Source: Streptomyces tauricus (lineage in GTDB: Bacteria; Actinomycetota; Actinomycetes; Streptomycetales; Streptomycetaceae). Taken from it: DNA of 64,000 nucleotides. Where the stretch lies: contig NZ_BMVY01000013.1 of the NCBI RefSeq assembly GCF_014650955.1, positions 62,001 through 126,000 on the forward strand. Direction: 5' to 3'. Every line of letters begins with the position of its first letter. Position 1 is the stretch's first letter. Below are positions 26,062-33,688 of this stretch, in pieces. The notes under the pieces are model-generated. The model saw nothing but the letters and a program-made list of their open reading frames with translations. It was not told the DNA's origin and ran no database searches. The position numbers were made by a program, and so were the translations under genes.

Positions 26062-28224
26062 TCAACCTTGCACAGCGAGTACCAGCGGCAACACCCCCTG
26101 TGCGCCGGCCCGCCGCAGCATGCGCGCGGCCACCGCGAGCGTCCAGCCGGTGTCGGTCGAGTCGTCCACGAGCAGGACGGGCCCATCGGCGTCGGCGAGC
26201 GCCTCGGCCAGAGCGGGCGGCACCACCAGCGCGCCGTCGAGGGCCTTCAGCCGCTGTGCGCTGTTGCTTCTGGAGACCTGTGCGGCGTCGGCTCCCGGGG
26301 CGTACTCGATGGAGCCCAACAGGGGCAGACGCCCCACCTCGGCGATCCGCGCACCCAGTGACTGCACGAGGTGCGGGCGGCGCTGCGATGCCATGGTGAC
26401 GACGCCGACCGGGCGCGGCATGGCGCCGGAACCGCCCGAAGCCCAGCCGCCCGGTCCCTTCGCCCAGTCGGCCAGCACGCCGACGACGGCCTGAGCCACG
26501 TCGTCCGGAACTGGCCCGTCCGGGGCCTGCGGGCCGAGCATCGGCCGCAGCCGGTTGCCCCAGCCGATGTCCGAAAGCCTTCCCAGCGCCCGTCCGGTAG
26601 CGGCCTGCTCCCCGGCCGGGATACGTCCCTTCAGGTCGACGCCCACGGCGGGCAGACCTGTGGGCCACATCTTCCGGGGGTCCACTTCGATGCCCGCGCG
26701 GCCGAGCTCGCCACGCGCCGAGTCCAGTGCGGACGAGGACACGGCATCGGAGAACCGCGGCTTCGTGCAGGTGTCACACCGGCCGCACGGGGCGGCTCCC
26801 TCGTCGTCCAGTTGCCGGCGCAGGAACTCCATCCGGCAGCCGGTCGTCGTCACGTAGTCGCGCATGGCCTGCTGCTCGGTCGCACGCTGCTTGGCGACCC
26901 ACGCGTAGCGCTCGGTGTCGTATGTCCATGGGGTGCCCGTGGAGATCCAGCCGCCCTTGACGCGCTTCACTGCGCCGTCCACGTCCAGGACCTTGAGCAT
27001 CGTTTCGAGCCGTGACCGGCGCAGCTCCACCAGGGGTTCGAGCGCGGGGAGCGACAGCGGGCGGCCCGCCTGGCCCAGAACATCGAGGGTGCGCCTCACC
27101 TGCTCCTCCGGAGGGAAGGCGATCGATGCGAAGTACTGCCAGATCGCCTGGTCCTCCTTGCCGGGCAGGAGCAGCACCTCGGCGTGCTCGACACCACGGC
27201 CGGCGCGGCCCACCTGCTGGTAGTAGGCGATGGGTGAGGACGGCGAACCCAGGTGCACCACGAAGCCGAGGTCGGGTTTGTCGAAGCCCATACCCAGCGC
27301 CGACGTGGCGACAAGGGCCTTGACGCGGTTGGCGAGCAGGTCCTCCTCGGCCTGCTGGCGGTCCGCGTTCTCCGTCTTCCCCGTGTACGAGGTCACGGTG
27401 TGCCCGGCCTGCCGGAGGAAGGCGGTGACCTCCTCGGCGGCGGCCACGGTGAGGGTGTAGATGATCCCGGAGCCGGGCAGCTCGCCCAGGTGCTCGGCGA
27501 GCCAGGCCATCCGGTGAGCGGCGTCCGGCAGCTGCAGCACGTTCAGGCTCAGGCTCTCGCGGTCCAGGGGGCCACGCAGGACGAGGGCGTCCGTGCTTCC
27601 GCCGGTGCCCAGTTGCTCGGCGACGTCGGCGGTCACGCGCGCGTTGGCCGTGGCAGTGGTCGCGAGGACCGGGACACCCTGAGGAAGGTCGGCGAGCATC
27701 GTGCGCAGGCGGCGGTAGTCCGGCCGGAAGTCGTGGCCCCAGTCGGAGATGCAGTGCGCCTCGTCCACCACGAGGAGACCCGTCGCCGCTGCCAGTCTGG
27801 GCAGCACCTGGTCCCGGAAGTCGGGGTTGTTGAGCCGCTCCGGGCTCACCAGGAGGACGTCGACCTCACCTGCGGCGACCTCGTCCTGGATCGTTTCCCA
27901 CTCCTCCGAATTGGAGGAGTTGATGGTCCGCGCCCTGATGCCTGCGCGAGCGGCTGCCTCGACCTGGTTGCGCATGAGTGCGAGGAGGGGGGAGACGATC
28001 ACCGTGGGACCGGCTCCCTGCCCCCGCAGCAGCGCGGTCGCGACGAAGTACACGGCGGACTTGCCCCAGCCGGTGCGCTGCACGACCAGGGCTCTGCGCT
28101 TGTCGGCCACGAGGGCCTCGATGGCGCGCCACTGGTCCTCGCGCAGCCGGGCGTCGCCCCCCGGCGCGCCGACGAGGCGGGCGAGGACGGTGTCGGCCGC
28201 TGTGCGCAGCTCTTCGTTGCTCAT
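26062..28224 (-). CDS. recQ: RecQ-family DNA helicase with C-terminal phosphoribosyltransferase-like domain
   Basis: 720 aa from ATG at 28224; a longer open frame upstream is spurious. Helicase motifs are RTGWGKSAVYF (Walker A), VVDEAHCISDWGHDFRPDY (DEAH and RecQ aromatic loop), ATTATA, and YYQQVGRAGRG (motif VI). A Cys cluster (CGRCDTC) marks the RQC zinc site. The last 130 residues resemble a type I phosphoribosyltransferase (VGVVTMASQRRPHLVQSLG, then PVLLVDDSTDTGWTLAVAA, a PRPP-loop-like motif). It probably unwinds recombination and fork intermediates 3'-5'. It is divergent from the DUF4192 gene with two DnaA boxes in between. Confidence 0.93.
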   Translation of the reverse strand: MSNEELRTAADTVLARLVGAPGGDARLREDQWRAIEALVADKRRALVVQRTGWGKSAVYFVATALLRGQGAGPTVIVSPLLALMRNQVEAAARAGIRARTINSSNSEEWETIQDEVAAGEVDVLLVSPERLNNPDFRDQVLPRLAAATGLLVVDEAHCISDWGHDFRPDYRRLRTMLADLPQGVPVLATTATANARVTADVAEQLGTGGSTDALVLRGPLDRESLSLNVLQLPDAAHRMAWLAEHLGELPGSGIIYTLTVAAAEEVTAFLRQAGHTVTSYTGKTENADRQQAEEDLLANRVKALVATSALGMGFDKPDLGFVVHLGSPSSPIAYYQQVGRAGRGVEHAEVLLLPGKEDQAIWQYFASIAFPPEEQVRRTLDVLGQAGRPLSLPALEPLVELRRSRLETMLKVLDVDGAVKRVKGGWISTGTPWTYDTERYAWVAKQRATEQQAMRDYVTTTGCRMEFLRRQLDDEGAAPCGRCDTCTKPRFSDAVSSSALDSARGELGRAGIEVDPRKMWPTGLPAVGVDLKGRIPAGEQAATGRALGRLSDIGWGNRLRPMLGPQAPDGPVPDDVAQAVVGVLADWAKGPGGWASGGSGAMPRPVGVVTMASQRRPHLVQSLGARIAEVGRLPLLGSIEYAPGADAAQVSRSNSAQRLKALDGALVVPPALAEALADADGPVLLVDDSTDTGWTLAVAARMLRRAGAQGVLPLVLAVQG

Positions 28225-28274
28225 GGCCCCATGCAACCCGATGGGTCGGACATCACGCGAATGAGCCGGGCCGC

Positions 28275-28316
28275 TGTGGACAACTTCTGACGTGGTCATG
28301 GTCGTGGTTATCCACA
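28275..28316. promoter_or_regulatory. Two opposed DnaA boxes between recQ and DUF4192 gene
   Basis: TGTGGACAA at 28275-28283 is the complement of TTGTCCACA, the Streptomyces consensus. TTATCCACA at 28308-28316 on the plus strand matches the E. coli consensus. They are 33 bp apart centre to centre and face each other. Confidence 0.7.
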
Positions 28317-28356
28317 GGGCAAAGCGGAATTTCGGGTTTCGCGGGATGGTCACGGC

Positions 28357-30129
28357 ATGACGAACCACAGCGAACCGGCCGAGAACCTCGGCGACGGCGA
28401 CCCCGGCCGATGTGACGAGACCGCCGAGCAGGACAGCACGAACGAGCAGCGCAGGCAGGGCAGGGAGGGCGGGGAGAGCGGGCAGAGCGGGAGGAACAGG
28501 CAGGGCGGGGAGAGCCAGCAGGACGAGTGGGGTGGACGAGGCGGACCGAGGGTGGGCCGCGTCGGATGGCGAGAGGGCCACGACGGTACGACCTCTGCCG
28601 GCTCGGCGCACGGCGCGGTCGGCGGCGCCCATGGCGCGGCCGCCAGCCTGGGGCAGGAACACCAGGTCACCCTCCGCACTCCGGCCGAACTGGCCGATGC
28701 ACTGCCGTACCTGCTCGGGTACCGGCCCGAGGACAGCATCGTGCTCGTCGCCCTGCACGACAGGGACGGGCGTGGCCGTTTCGGTGGACGGGCCCGACTC
28801 GGCATCCCGGGTCACGCGGACGACTGGCCGTCCGCGGCGCAGCAGCTGACGCACGGCCTGGTGAAGGGCAGCGAGCGGAGGGGTGCCCTGCCCGAGAGCA
28901 TGGTCGCCTTCCTCTGTCAGGAACCCAGGGAAGGAGAGTCGGGCCGAGCCGTCATGGAACGTCTGCGTCCGCTCGCGCAACTGCTGCGCACGGCCTGCGG
29001 AGTGCTCGACGTCCCGGTGGTCGAGGCTCTGTGCATCTCGGACGGCCGCTTCTGGTCGTACTGCTGCCCCAGCGAGCACTGCTGCCCGCAGGACGGCACG
29101 TCCATGGGGCTGCCGGGCACGTCTGTCCTGGCCGCGGCCGCCACCTACGCCGGGCTTCAGGTGCGAGGGACCCTGCGACAACTGCGGGCGAGGCTCACTC
29201 CGTGGGAGAGCAAAGCGGCGCGTGAGCAGGAATCCACCCTCGACGCGGTGAGCATGGCGCTGATTCCCCGAATTCTGGACGATGGGAGCCGCGCCGGTGT
29301 GGCGGCCAGGACCTTGGAGCTGGCTCACACGGTCATGCGCCGGTTCACCGACGCCACCTCCGCCGCCCTCGGGTCAGACACCTTGTCGGCGGACCTCCGG
29401 GACGACGAGCTACTGCGTCATGAGGAGGCGGCCACGTTGATCCTCGGCCTTCAGGACCGCACGACACGGGACCGGGCGGCGGAGTGGATGGAGGGGGACG
29501 AGGCCGGCCCGGCCTTGCGTCTCTGGAGGGCCCTGGCCCGCCGCTGCGTCGGCTCGTACGGGGAGCACGCGGCGGCGCCGCTCACGCTCGCCGGGTGGGT
29601 CGCCTGGTCCTCCGGGGACGAACTGGAGGCCCGCGAAGCCCTCGCCATGGCGCTCGGAGCGGATTCCGGGTACCTCTTTGCCCGACTGCTCCACCAGGCG
29701 TGCAACGAGGGTCTGGACCCGGAGTCGATCCGCCGCTGTCTCCGGGGGGAGCGTGCCGATCGTGTCGACGGTGAGGTGCTCGCCTCGCCGGTGGCGCTTG
29801 AGGGGCTGCCGGACGCCGATGGGCTGCCCGGACATGTTCCGGCGGGGCCCGCCAAGGTCCGCGCCCACCGCCGACGCAGGTCGCGGGTTACGGAGAGCGC
29901 AGCCGACCGGCCTGCTTCCCGACCGGCCGGCGCCGGTGGCACGCGCCGCCCCCGGTCCACCTCTTCCGGCTCCGGGGCTCTGGCGGAGGGAGGCCCAGGC
30001 CGAGGCGGCGACAGCGCTGGTGGGGCGACTCGCTCTCGCCGAAGCACGGGGAACGCGGGGAACTCGGGGAGCGCGGGGAGCGCTGGGCGGCCCGGAACAC
30101 CGAAGAGTGGATCCAAGGGTGAGACGTGA
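28357..30129 (+). CDS. DUF4192 domain protein
   Basis: 590 aa. Residues 1-95 are low-complexity (Gly/Gln/Glu/Arg). The DUF4192 domain begins at VTLRTPAELADALPYLLGYRPEDSIVL and runs through the Cys-rich SYCCPSEHCCPQDGTS and the helical C-terminus (AGWVAWSSGDELEAREALAMAL). The last 110 residues are basic and Gly/Ser-rich. The family is widespread in actinobacteria and uncharacterised to my knowledge. It is divergent from recQ. Confidence 0.88.
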   Translation: MTNHSEPAENLGDGDPGRCDETAEQDSTNEQRRQGREGGESGQSGRNRQGGESQQDEWGGRGGPRVGRVGWREGHDGTTSAGSAHGAVGGAHGAAASLGQEHQVTLRTPAELADALPYLLGYRPEDSIVLVALHDRDGRGRFGGRARLGIPGHADDWPSAAQQLTHGLVKGSERRGALPESMVAFLCQEPREGESGRAVMERLRPLAQLLRTACGVLDVPVVEALCISDGRFWSYCCPSEHCCPQDGTSMGLPGTSVLAAAATYAGLQVRGTLRQLRARLTPWESKAAREQESTLDAVSMALIPRILDDGSRAGVAARTLELAHTVMRRFTDATSAALGSDTLSADLRDDELLRHEEAATLILGLQDRTTRDRAAEWMEGDEAGPALRLWRALARRCVGSYGEHAAAPLTLAGWVAWSSGDELEAREALAMALGADSGYLFARLLHQACNEGLDPESIRRCLRGERADRVDGEVLASPVALEGLPDADGLPGHVPAGPAKVRAHRRRRSRVTESAADRPASRPAGAGGTRRPRSTSSGSGALAEGGPGRGGDSAGGATRSRRSTGNAGNSGSAGSAGRPGTPKSGSKGET

Positions 30130-30184
30130 GGGGAAAGGGCGTCCAGTGAGGTACATGGGGGTGCGGGTGGGGCTTTTGCTTGTA

Positions 30185-30219
<35 letters not shown>

Positions 30220-30273
30220 GGCGATCGTGATCGCGGTCGGAGCGAGGGCCATGAGCAGGGGCAGGAGGTGGCG

Positions 30274-30435
30274 ATGGCGTTGGCGCTGGTCATGGGAGTC
30301 GCGCAGGTGGTGGAGTCGTTCGCGTACGGGTCGCCATGGGGTCCCCGGACTCCGGTGCGGAGGCGGGCCGGGCGTCGGCGGGGTCCGATCGGCCGGTCGG
30401 GTCCGATCGGCGGGCTTCCGTGGGCCAGGGCGTGA
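30274..30435 (+). CDS. Possible small protein, 53 aa
   Basis: This ORF is preceded by a near-ideal AGGAGG with 6-nt spacing. It encodes MALALVMGVAQVVESFAYG, a hydrophobic N-terminal segment, followed by an Arg/Gly/Pro-rich basic tail. It lies in the otherwise empty spacer between the DUF4192 and debranching-enzyme genes, in the same frame as the former. The rest of the 463-base spacer holds only the GGGGTC repeat. No family is recognised; it could be chance. Confidence 0.35.
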   Translation: MALALVMGVAQVVESFAYGSPWGPRTPVRRRAGRRRGPIGRSGPIGGLPWARA

Positions 30436-30592
30436 CTCGGGACAGGTCAGCCCCGTTCACCTGAGTGGCGCACCCCGCAGGCGTGCCGTGCCATCGCCCC
30501 GACCTCGCCCGGTCGAAGCCCCCGCACATCGTCTGGCCCTCATACATCGCCGAGCACCCACTCAGCGCACGGAGCACAGAAGAAGCCGCCCC

Positions 30593-32677
30593 ATGCCTCT
30601 GCCCACCCCGTCCTCCATGCCTTCCGGTCCGAACAGCGACCCGTCGCCCTCTGGCAGGTCCACACAGCCCTCCATAGGCCGCGGGGCTGCCCTGGCCCCG
30701 CAGACGGCGCCGGGCGTGCAGCGCGGCACGGTGAATCTGCCACCCGCCCACACCGCACTGATCTGCGTCGCCCTGCCGGGACTCGCGATCTCCACAGAAC
30801 AGGGGCAGCTGACGGGGCAGGGACTGGAGGGCTTCTACCGGTCGGGTCGGCGTGTGCTCTCGCGGTGCCGTCTGCGGGTGGCGGGCCGGGAGCCGGTCGC
30901 CGTGCAGGCCAGGATGGTCGGGCCCGACCAGGCACGATTCATGGCGGTCCTGAGCCTCTCCGCCGAGGGCGGACCCGACCCGGACGTCCTGGTCGAACGC
31001 ATGCGATACGCGGACGGCACCGAGCGGATCACCCTGCGCAGCGCGGCCAACCGGCCTCTGCGCCTCCCCGTAGAGGTGGCGCTCGGCGCGGACCTGGCGG
31101 AACTGGGCGCGGTTGCGGCGGGGAGAGCCGGCCCCGAGCTGCCGGCCAGTGTCCATGACTCGGGTATGCGGTGGTCGTGTGCCGGTGGGCACTCCGTCGT
31201 CGCGGCCGACCCGCCGCCCGCGGACGCGCTGGCCTCCGCCGGGCTGCTGCGCTGGGAGTTCGAACTGCCTCCCGGTGGCACCCGAAGTGTGGAGCTGAAG
31301 GTGCGTCCGGCGGGGGCGGGGTCCATCCGGGCCGTCGCGCGCGGTGCCACAAGCCCACTTGCTCCGGCACGGGCCGCAAGTGACGATCCGAGGGCCGAGG
31401 CACTCCTGCGCACGAGCATCGAGGATCTGCAGGCTCTTCTCCTGCGTGATCCCGCGCAGCCGTCCGACACACATCTGGCAGCCGGGGCGCCCTGGCGCTG
31501 CGGCATGGCGCCGGCCGAGGCGCTCGCGGCAGCACGCATGGCTCTGCCGCTGGGCACACGCCTCGCCGCGGGGACCCTGCGAACCCTCGCCCGGACCCAA
31601 CTCGTCGGCGCTGGACCACGATCCGGGCTGATTCCCGGCCCGCGCAGACACGTCGGTGCCCAGTTGCCGCCGAGCTGCACGGGGCAGGAGGCGACGCTGC
31701 TGTTTCCCGTGGTGCTTGCGGAGGCCCGCCGCTGGGGGCTCTCCGAGGCGGAGACGGAGGAGTTGCTGCCCGCGGCCGAACGGTGCCTCCAGTGGCTGCG
31801 GACCACTGTCGGCGACGGCACGTATCTGGCGGATCCGCACCCGGGCGGCCCATGGCGCTGTGAGGCGCAGGCGCACGCTCACCGGGCCGCTCTGCTGGGC
31901 GCCGACCTCCTCGACGCGTACGGCAGAGGAGGTGGCGTCGAGCTGCGGCAGTGGGCGGGGAGGATGAGGACCGCCTTCCGGGAGGATTTCTGGATCGAGG
32001 ACAGAGGAGGCGGCAGACCGGTCGCGGCCCGTCTGCCGGGCGGGCGGCTCGTGCCGCATCTCGGCTCCGGCGGTGCCCATCTGCTCGACACCGGACTGCT
32101 CGGCGCGGGCGCACCGGCACCGGGTCTGCTCGACCATGTGCAGACGGAACAGCTCGCGCGCCTGTTCGGCGGGCCCGCCATGGATTCGGGCTGGGGGCTG
32201 CGCAGCCTCGGGGTGAAGGAGACGGGCTACAACCCGTTCGGGCACCGGAGCGGGTCCGTGCGCGTCCACGAGACCGCTCTCGCCGTGGCGGGACTGGCCA
32301 CCGCGGGCTACGAGAAGGAGGCGAGTTCACTGCTGCTGGGCGTGCTCGCGGCGGCCGAGACTTTCGGCCACCGGCTGCCGGAGATGTACGCGGGGGAGCA
32401 GCGCACGGAAGGTGGTTCCCCGGTTCCGCATCCGACGGCCTGCAGACCGGCGGCCACAGCCGCGGCCGCCGGTGTCCTCCTGCTCACCACGCTCACCGGG
32501 ATCCGGCCTGATGCCCCGGCTCGCACGGTGACACTGCGCCCGGTGCGCGGCGCTCCGCTGGGAGAGATCGGGCTGACCGGTTTGCGCGTCGCGGGCGCCC
32601 CCTTCTCCGTGCGCGTCAGCAGGCTCGGTCTGGCCCTGGTCGAGGAGGCGGCCGACGGCCTGCAGCTGGGGGCGTGA
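30593..32677 (+). CDS. Glycogen-debranching N-terminal-domain protein (GH15/amylo-alpha-1,6-glucosidase-like)
   Basis: 694 aa from ATG at 30593; upstream in-frame sequence is not credible coding. The N-terminal domain (TALICVALPGLAISTEQGQLTGQGLEGFYRSGRRVLSRCRL) is that of bacterial debranching-type proteins, and the C-terminal half is an (alpha/alpha)6-like region (GLIPGPRRHVGAQLPPSCTGQE, DSGWGLRSLGVKETGYNPFGHRSGSVRVHETALAVAG, AGEQRTEGGSPVPHPTACRPAA). It is cytoplasmic. It probably acts on an oligosaccharide or glycogen; the exact substrate is unknown. No other glycogen gene is adjacent. Confidence 0.82.
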   Translation: MPLPTPSSMPSGPNSDPSPSGRSTQPSIGRGAALAPQTAPGVQRGTVNLPPAHTALICVALPGLAISTEQGQLTGQGLEGFYRSGRRVLSRCRLRVAGREPVAVQARMVGPDQARFMAVLSLSAEGGPDPDVLVERMRYADGTERITLRSAANRPLRLPVEVALGADLAELGAVAAGRAGPELPASVHDSGMRWSCAGGHSVVAADPPPADALASAGLLRWEFELPPGGTRSVELKVRPAGAGSIRAVARGATSPLAPARAASDDPRAEALLRTSIEDLQALLLRDPAQPSDTHLAAGAPWRCGMAPAEALAAARMALPLGTRLAAGTLRTLARTQLVGAGPRSGLIPGPRRHVGAQLPPSCTGQEATLLFPVVLAEARRWGLSEAETEELLPAAERCLQWLRTTVGDGTYLADPHPGGPWRCEAQAHAHRAALLGADLLDAYGRGGGVELRQWAGRMRTAFREDFWIEDRGGGRPVAARLPGGRLVPHLGSGGAHLLDTGLLGAGAPAPGLLDHVQTEQLARLFGGPAMDSGWGLRSLGVKETGYNPFGHRSGSVRVHETALAVAGLATAGYEKEASSLLLGVLAAAETFGHRLPEMYAGEQRTEGGSPVPHPTACRPAATAAAAGVLLLTTLTGIRPDAPARTVTLRPVRGAPLGEIGLTGLRVAGAPFSVRVSRLGLALVEEAADGLQLGA

Positions 32678-32790
32678 GGGTCGGTCCGCCGCGGACCTGG
32701 GGTCACGAGGGCCGCGATGCCCTGTCCGAGAGCGTCGGATCAGCGATGTGAGCGACCGGTGAAGGGAGTGTTTATCGTCAGGCAGACGAC

Positions 32791-32802
32791 TATGATCGCG
32801 GC
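32791..32802 (+). promoter_or_regulatory. -10 box of a probable leaderless transcript (NUDIX gene)
   Basis: TATGAT (32791-32796) lies exactly six bases before the ATG, with no ribosome site. A weak -35 (GTGTTT) sits 17 bases upstream. Confidence 0.6.
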
Positions 32803-33561
32803 ATGCCCTACGACCCGTCAGCTTTCGCGCCGTTCGCCGTCACCGTCGACCTGGTCGTGCTGACCGTGCGCCGTCACGCCCTGTGCGCGCTGGCGGTACG
32901 CAGGGGGGAGCCGCCCTTCCAGGGCCGGTGGGCGCTGCCCGGCGGTTTCGTGCGGCCCGACGAGGATCTGTCGCAGGCCGCCGCGCGGGAGCTGATGGAG
33001 GAGACCGGGCTGTGCGCGCATGCCCCGGATGCCCCCGCACAGGCCAACGGGGCTCACCTGGAGCAGCTCGCGACCTACGGCGACCCCAAGCGTGACCCCC
33101 GCATGAGGGTCGTCAGTGTCGCCCATCTCGCCCTCGCGCCCGACCTGCCCGCGCCCAGAGCCGGCGGAGACGCCAACAGCGCGCGTTGGGCTCCTGTCGA
33201 GGACCTGCTTCAGCAGGGTGGCTACGGACGTGACGGAGAACAGGCCGCGCCACTCGCCTTCGATCACGCCCAGATCCTGTCGGACGGCGTGGAGCGTGCC
33301 CGTTCCAAGATCGAGTACTCGTCGCTGGCCACGGCCTTCTGCCCGCCCGAGTTCACGGTAGGCGAGCTGCGCCGGGTCTACGAGGCGGTGTGGGGGGTGG
33401 CGCTCGATCCGCGCAACTTCCATCGCAAGGTGACTGGTACGCCGGGTTTCCTCGTCCCCACGGGTGGGACGACGACCCGGCAGGGCGGCCGCCCCGCCCA
33501 GCTCTTCCGCGCGGGTGGCGCCACCCTCCTCAACCCGCCGATGCTGCGCCCCGAAGTCTGA
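32803..33561 (+). CDS. NUDIX hydrolase / NrtR-like regulator
   Basis: 252 aa. The N-terminal Nudix domain has an intact Nudix box: G-x5-E-x7-REL-x-EET-GL within GGFVRPDEDLSQAAARELMEET. The C-terminal part (FCPPEFTVGELRRVYEAVWGVALDPRNFHRKVTGTPGFLV) is the winged helix typical of NrtR-type regulators that control NAD metabolism in response to ADP-ribose. Because the catalytic box is complete, it may be an enzyme, a regulator or both. No NAD gene is in the immediate neighbourhood. Confidence 0.9.
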   Translation: MPYDPSAFAPFAVTVDLVVLTVRRHALCALAVRRGEPPFQGRWALPGGFVRPDEDLSQAAARELMEETGLCAHAPDAPAQANGAHLEQLATYGDPKRDPRMRVVSVAHLALAPDLPAPRAGGDANSARWAPVEDLLQQGGYGRDGEQAAPLAFDHAQILSDGVERARSKIEYSSLATAFCPPEFTVGELRRVYEAVWGVALDPRNFHRKVTGTPGFLVPTGGTTTRQGGRPAQLFRAGGATLLNPPMLRPEV

Positions 33562-33675
33562 CGCCGAGTCGCGTGCGGTCGGCCAGGAGGCCAACGGGCC
33601 TGCCAAGGGGCCGAACCGGCACGGAGGCTGCTTCCGCACGCGCCCAAGGTGACCGGAAAACGGTACATATCGCGC

Positions 33676-33688
33676 TATCTTGCTTTGG
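33676..33688 (+). promoter_or_regulatory. -10 box before ABC fusion gene
   Basis: TATCTT (33676-33681) lies 7 nt before the GTG at 33689; there is no ribosome site, suggesting a leaderless mRNA. Confidence 0.4.

Noticed and set aside
28225..29328. Upstream extension of recQ to 1088 residues
   Set aside because: It runs antisense through the DUF4192 gene and the divergent promoter; the RecQ fold begins at the Met encoded at 28224.
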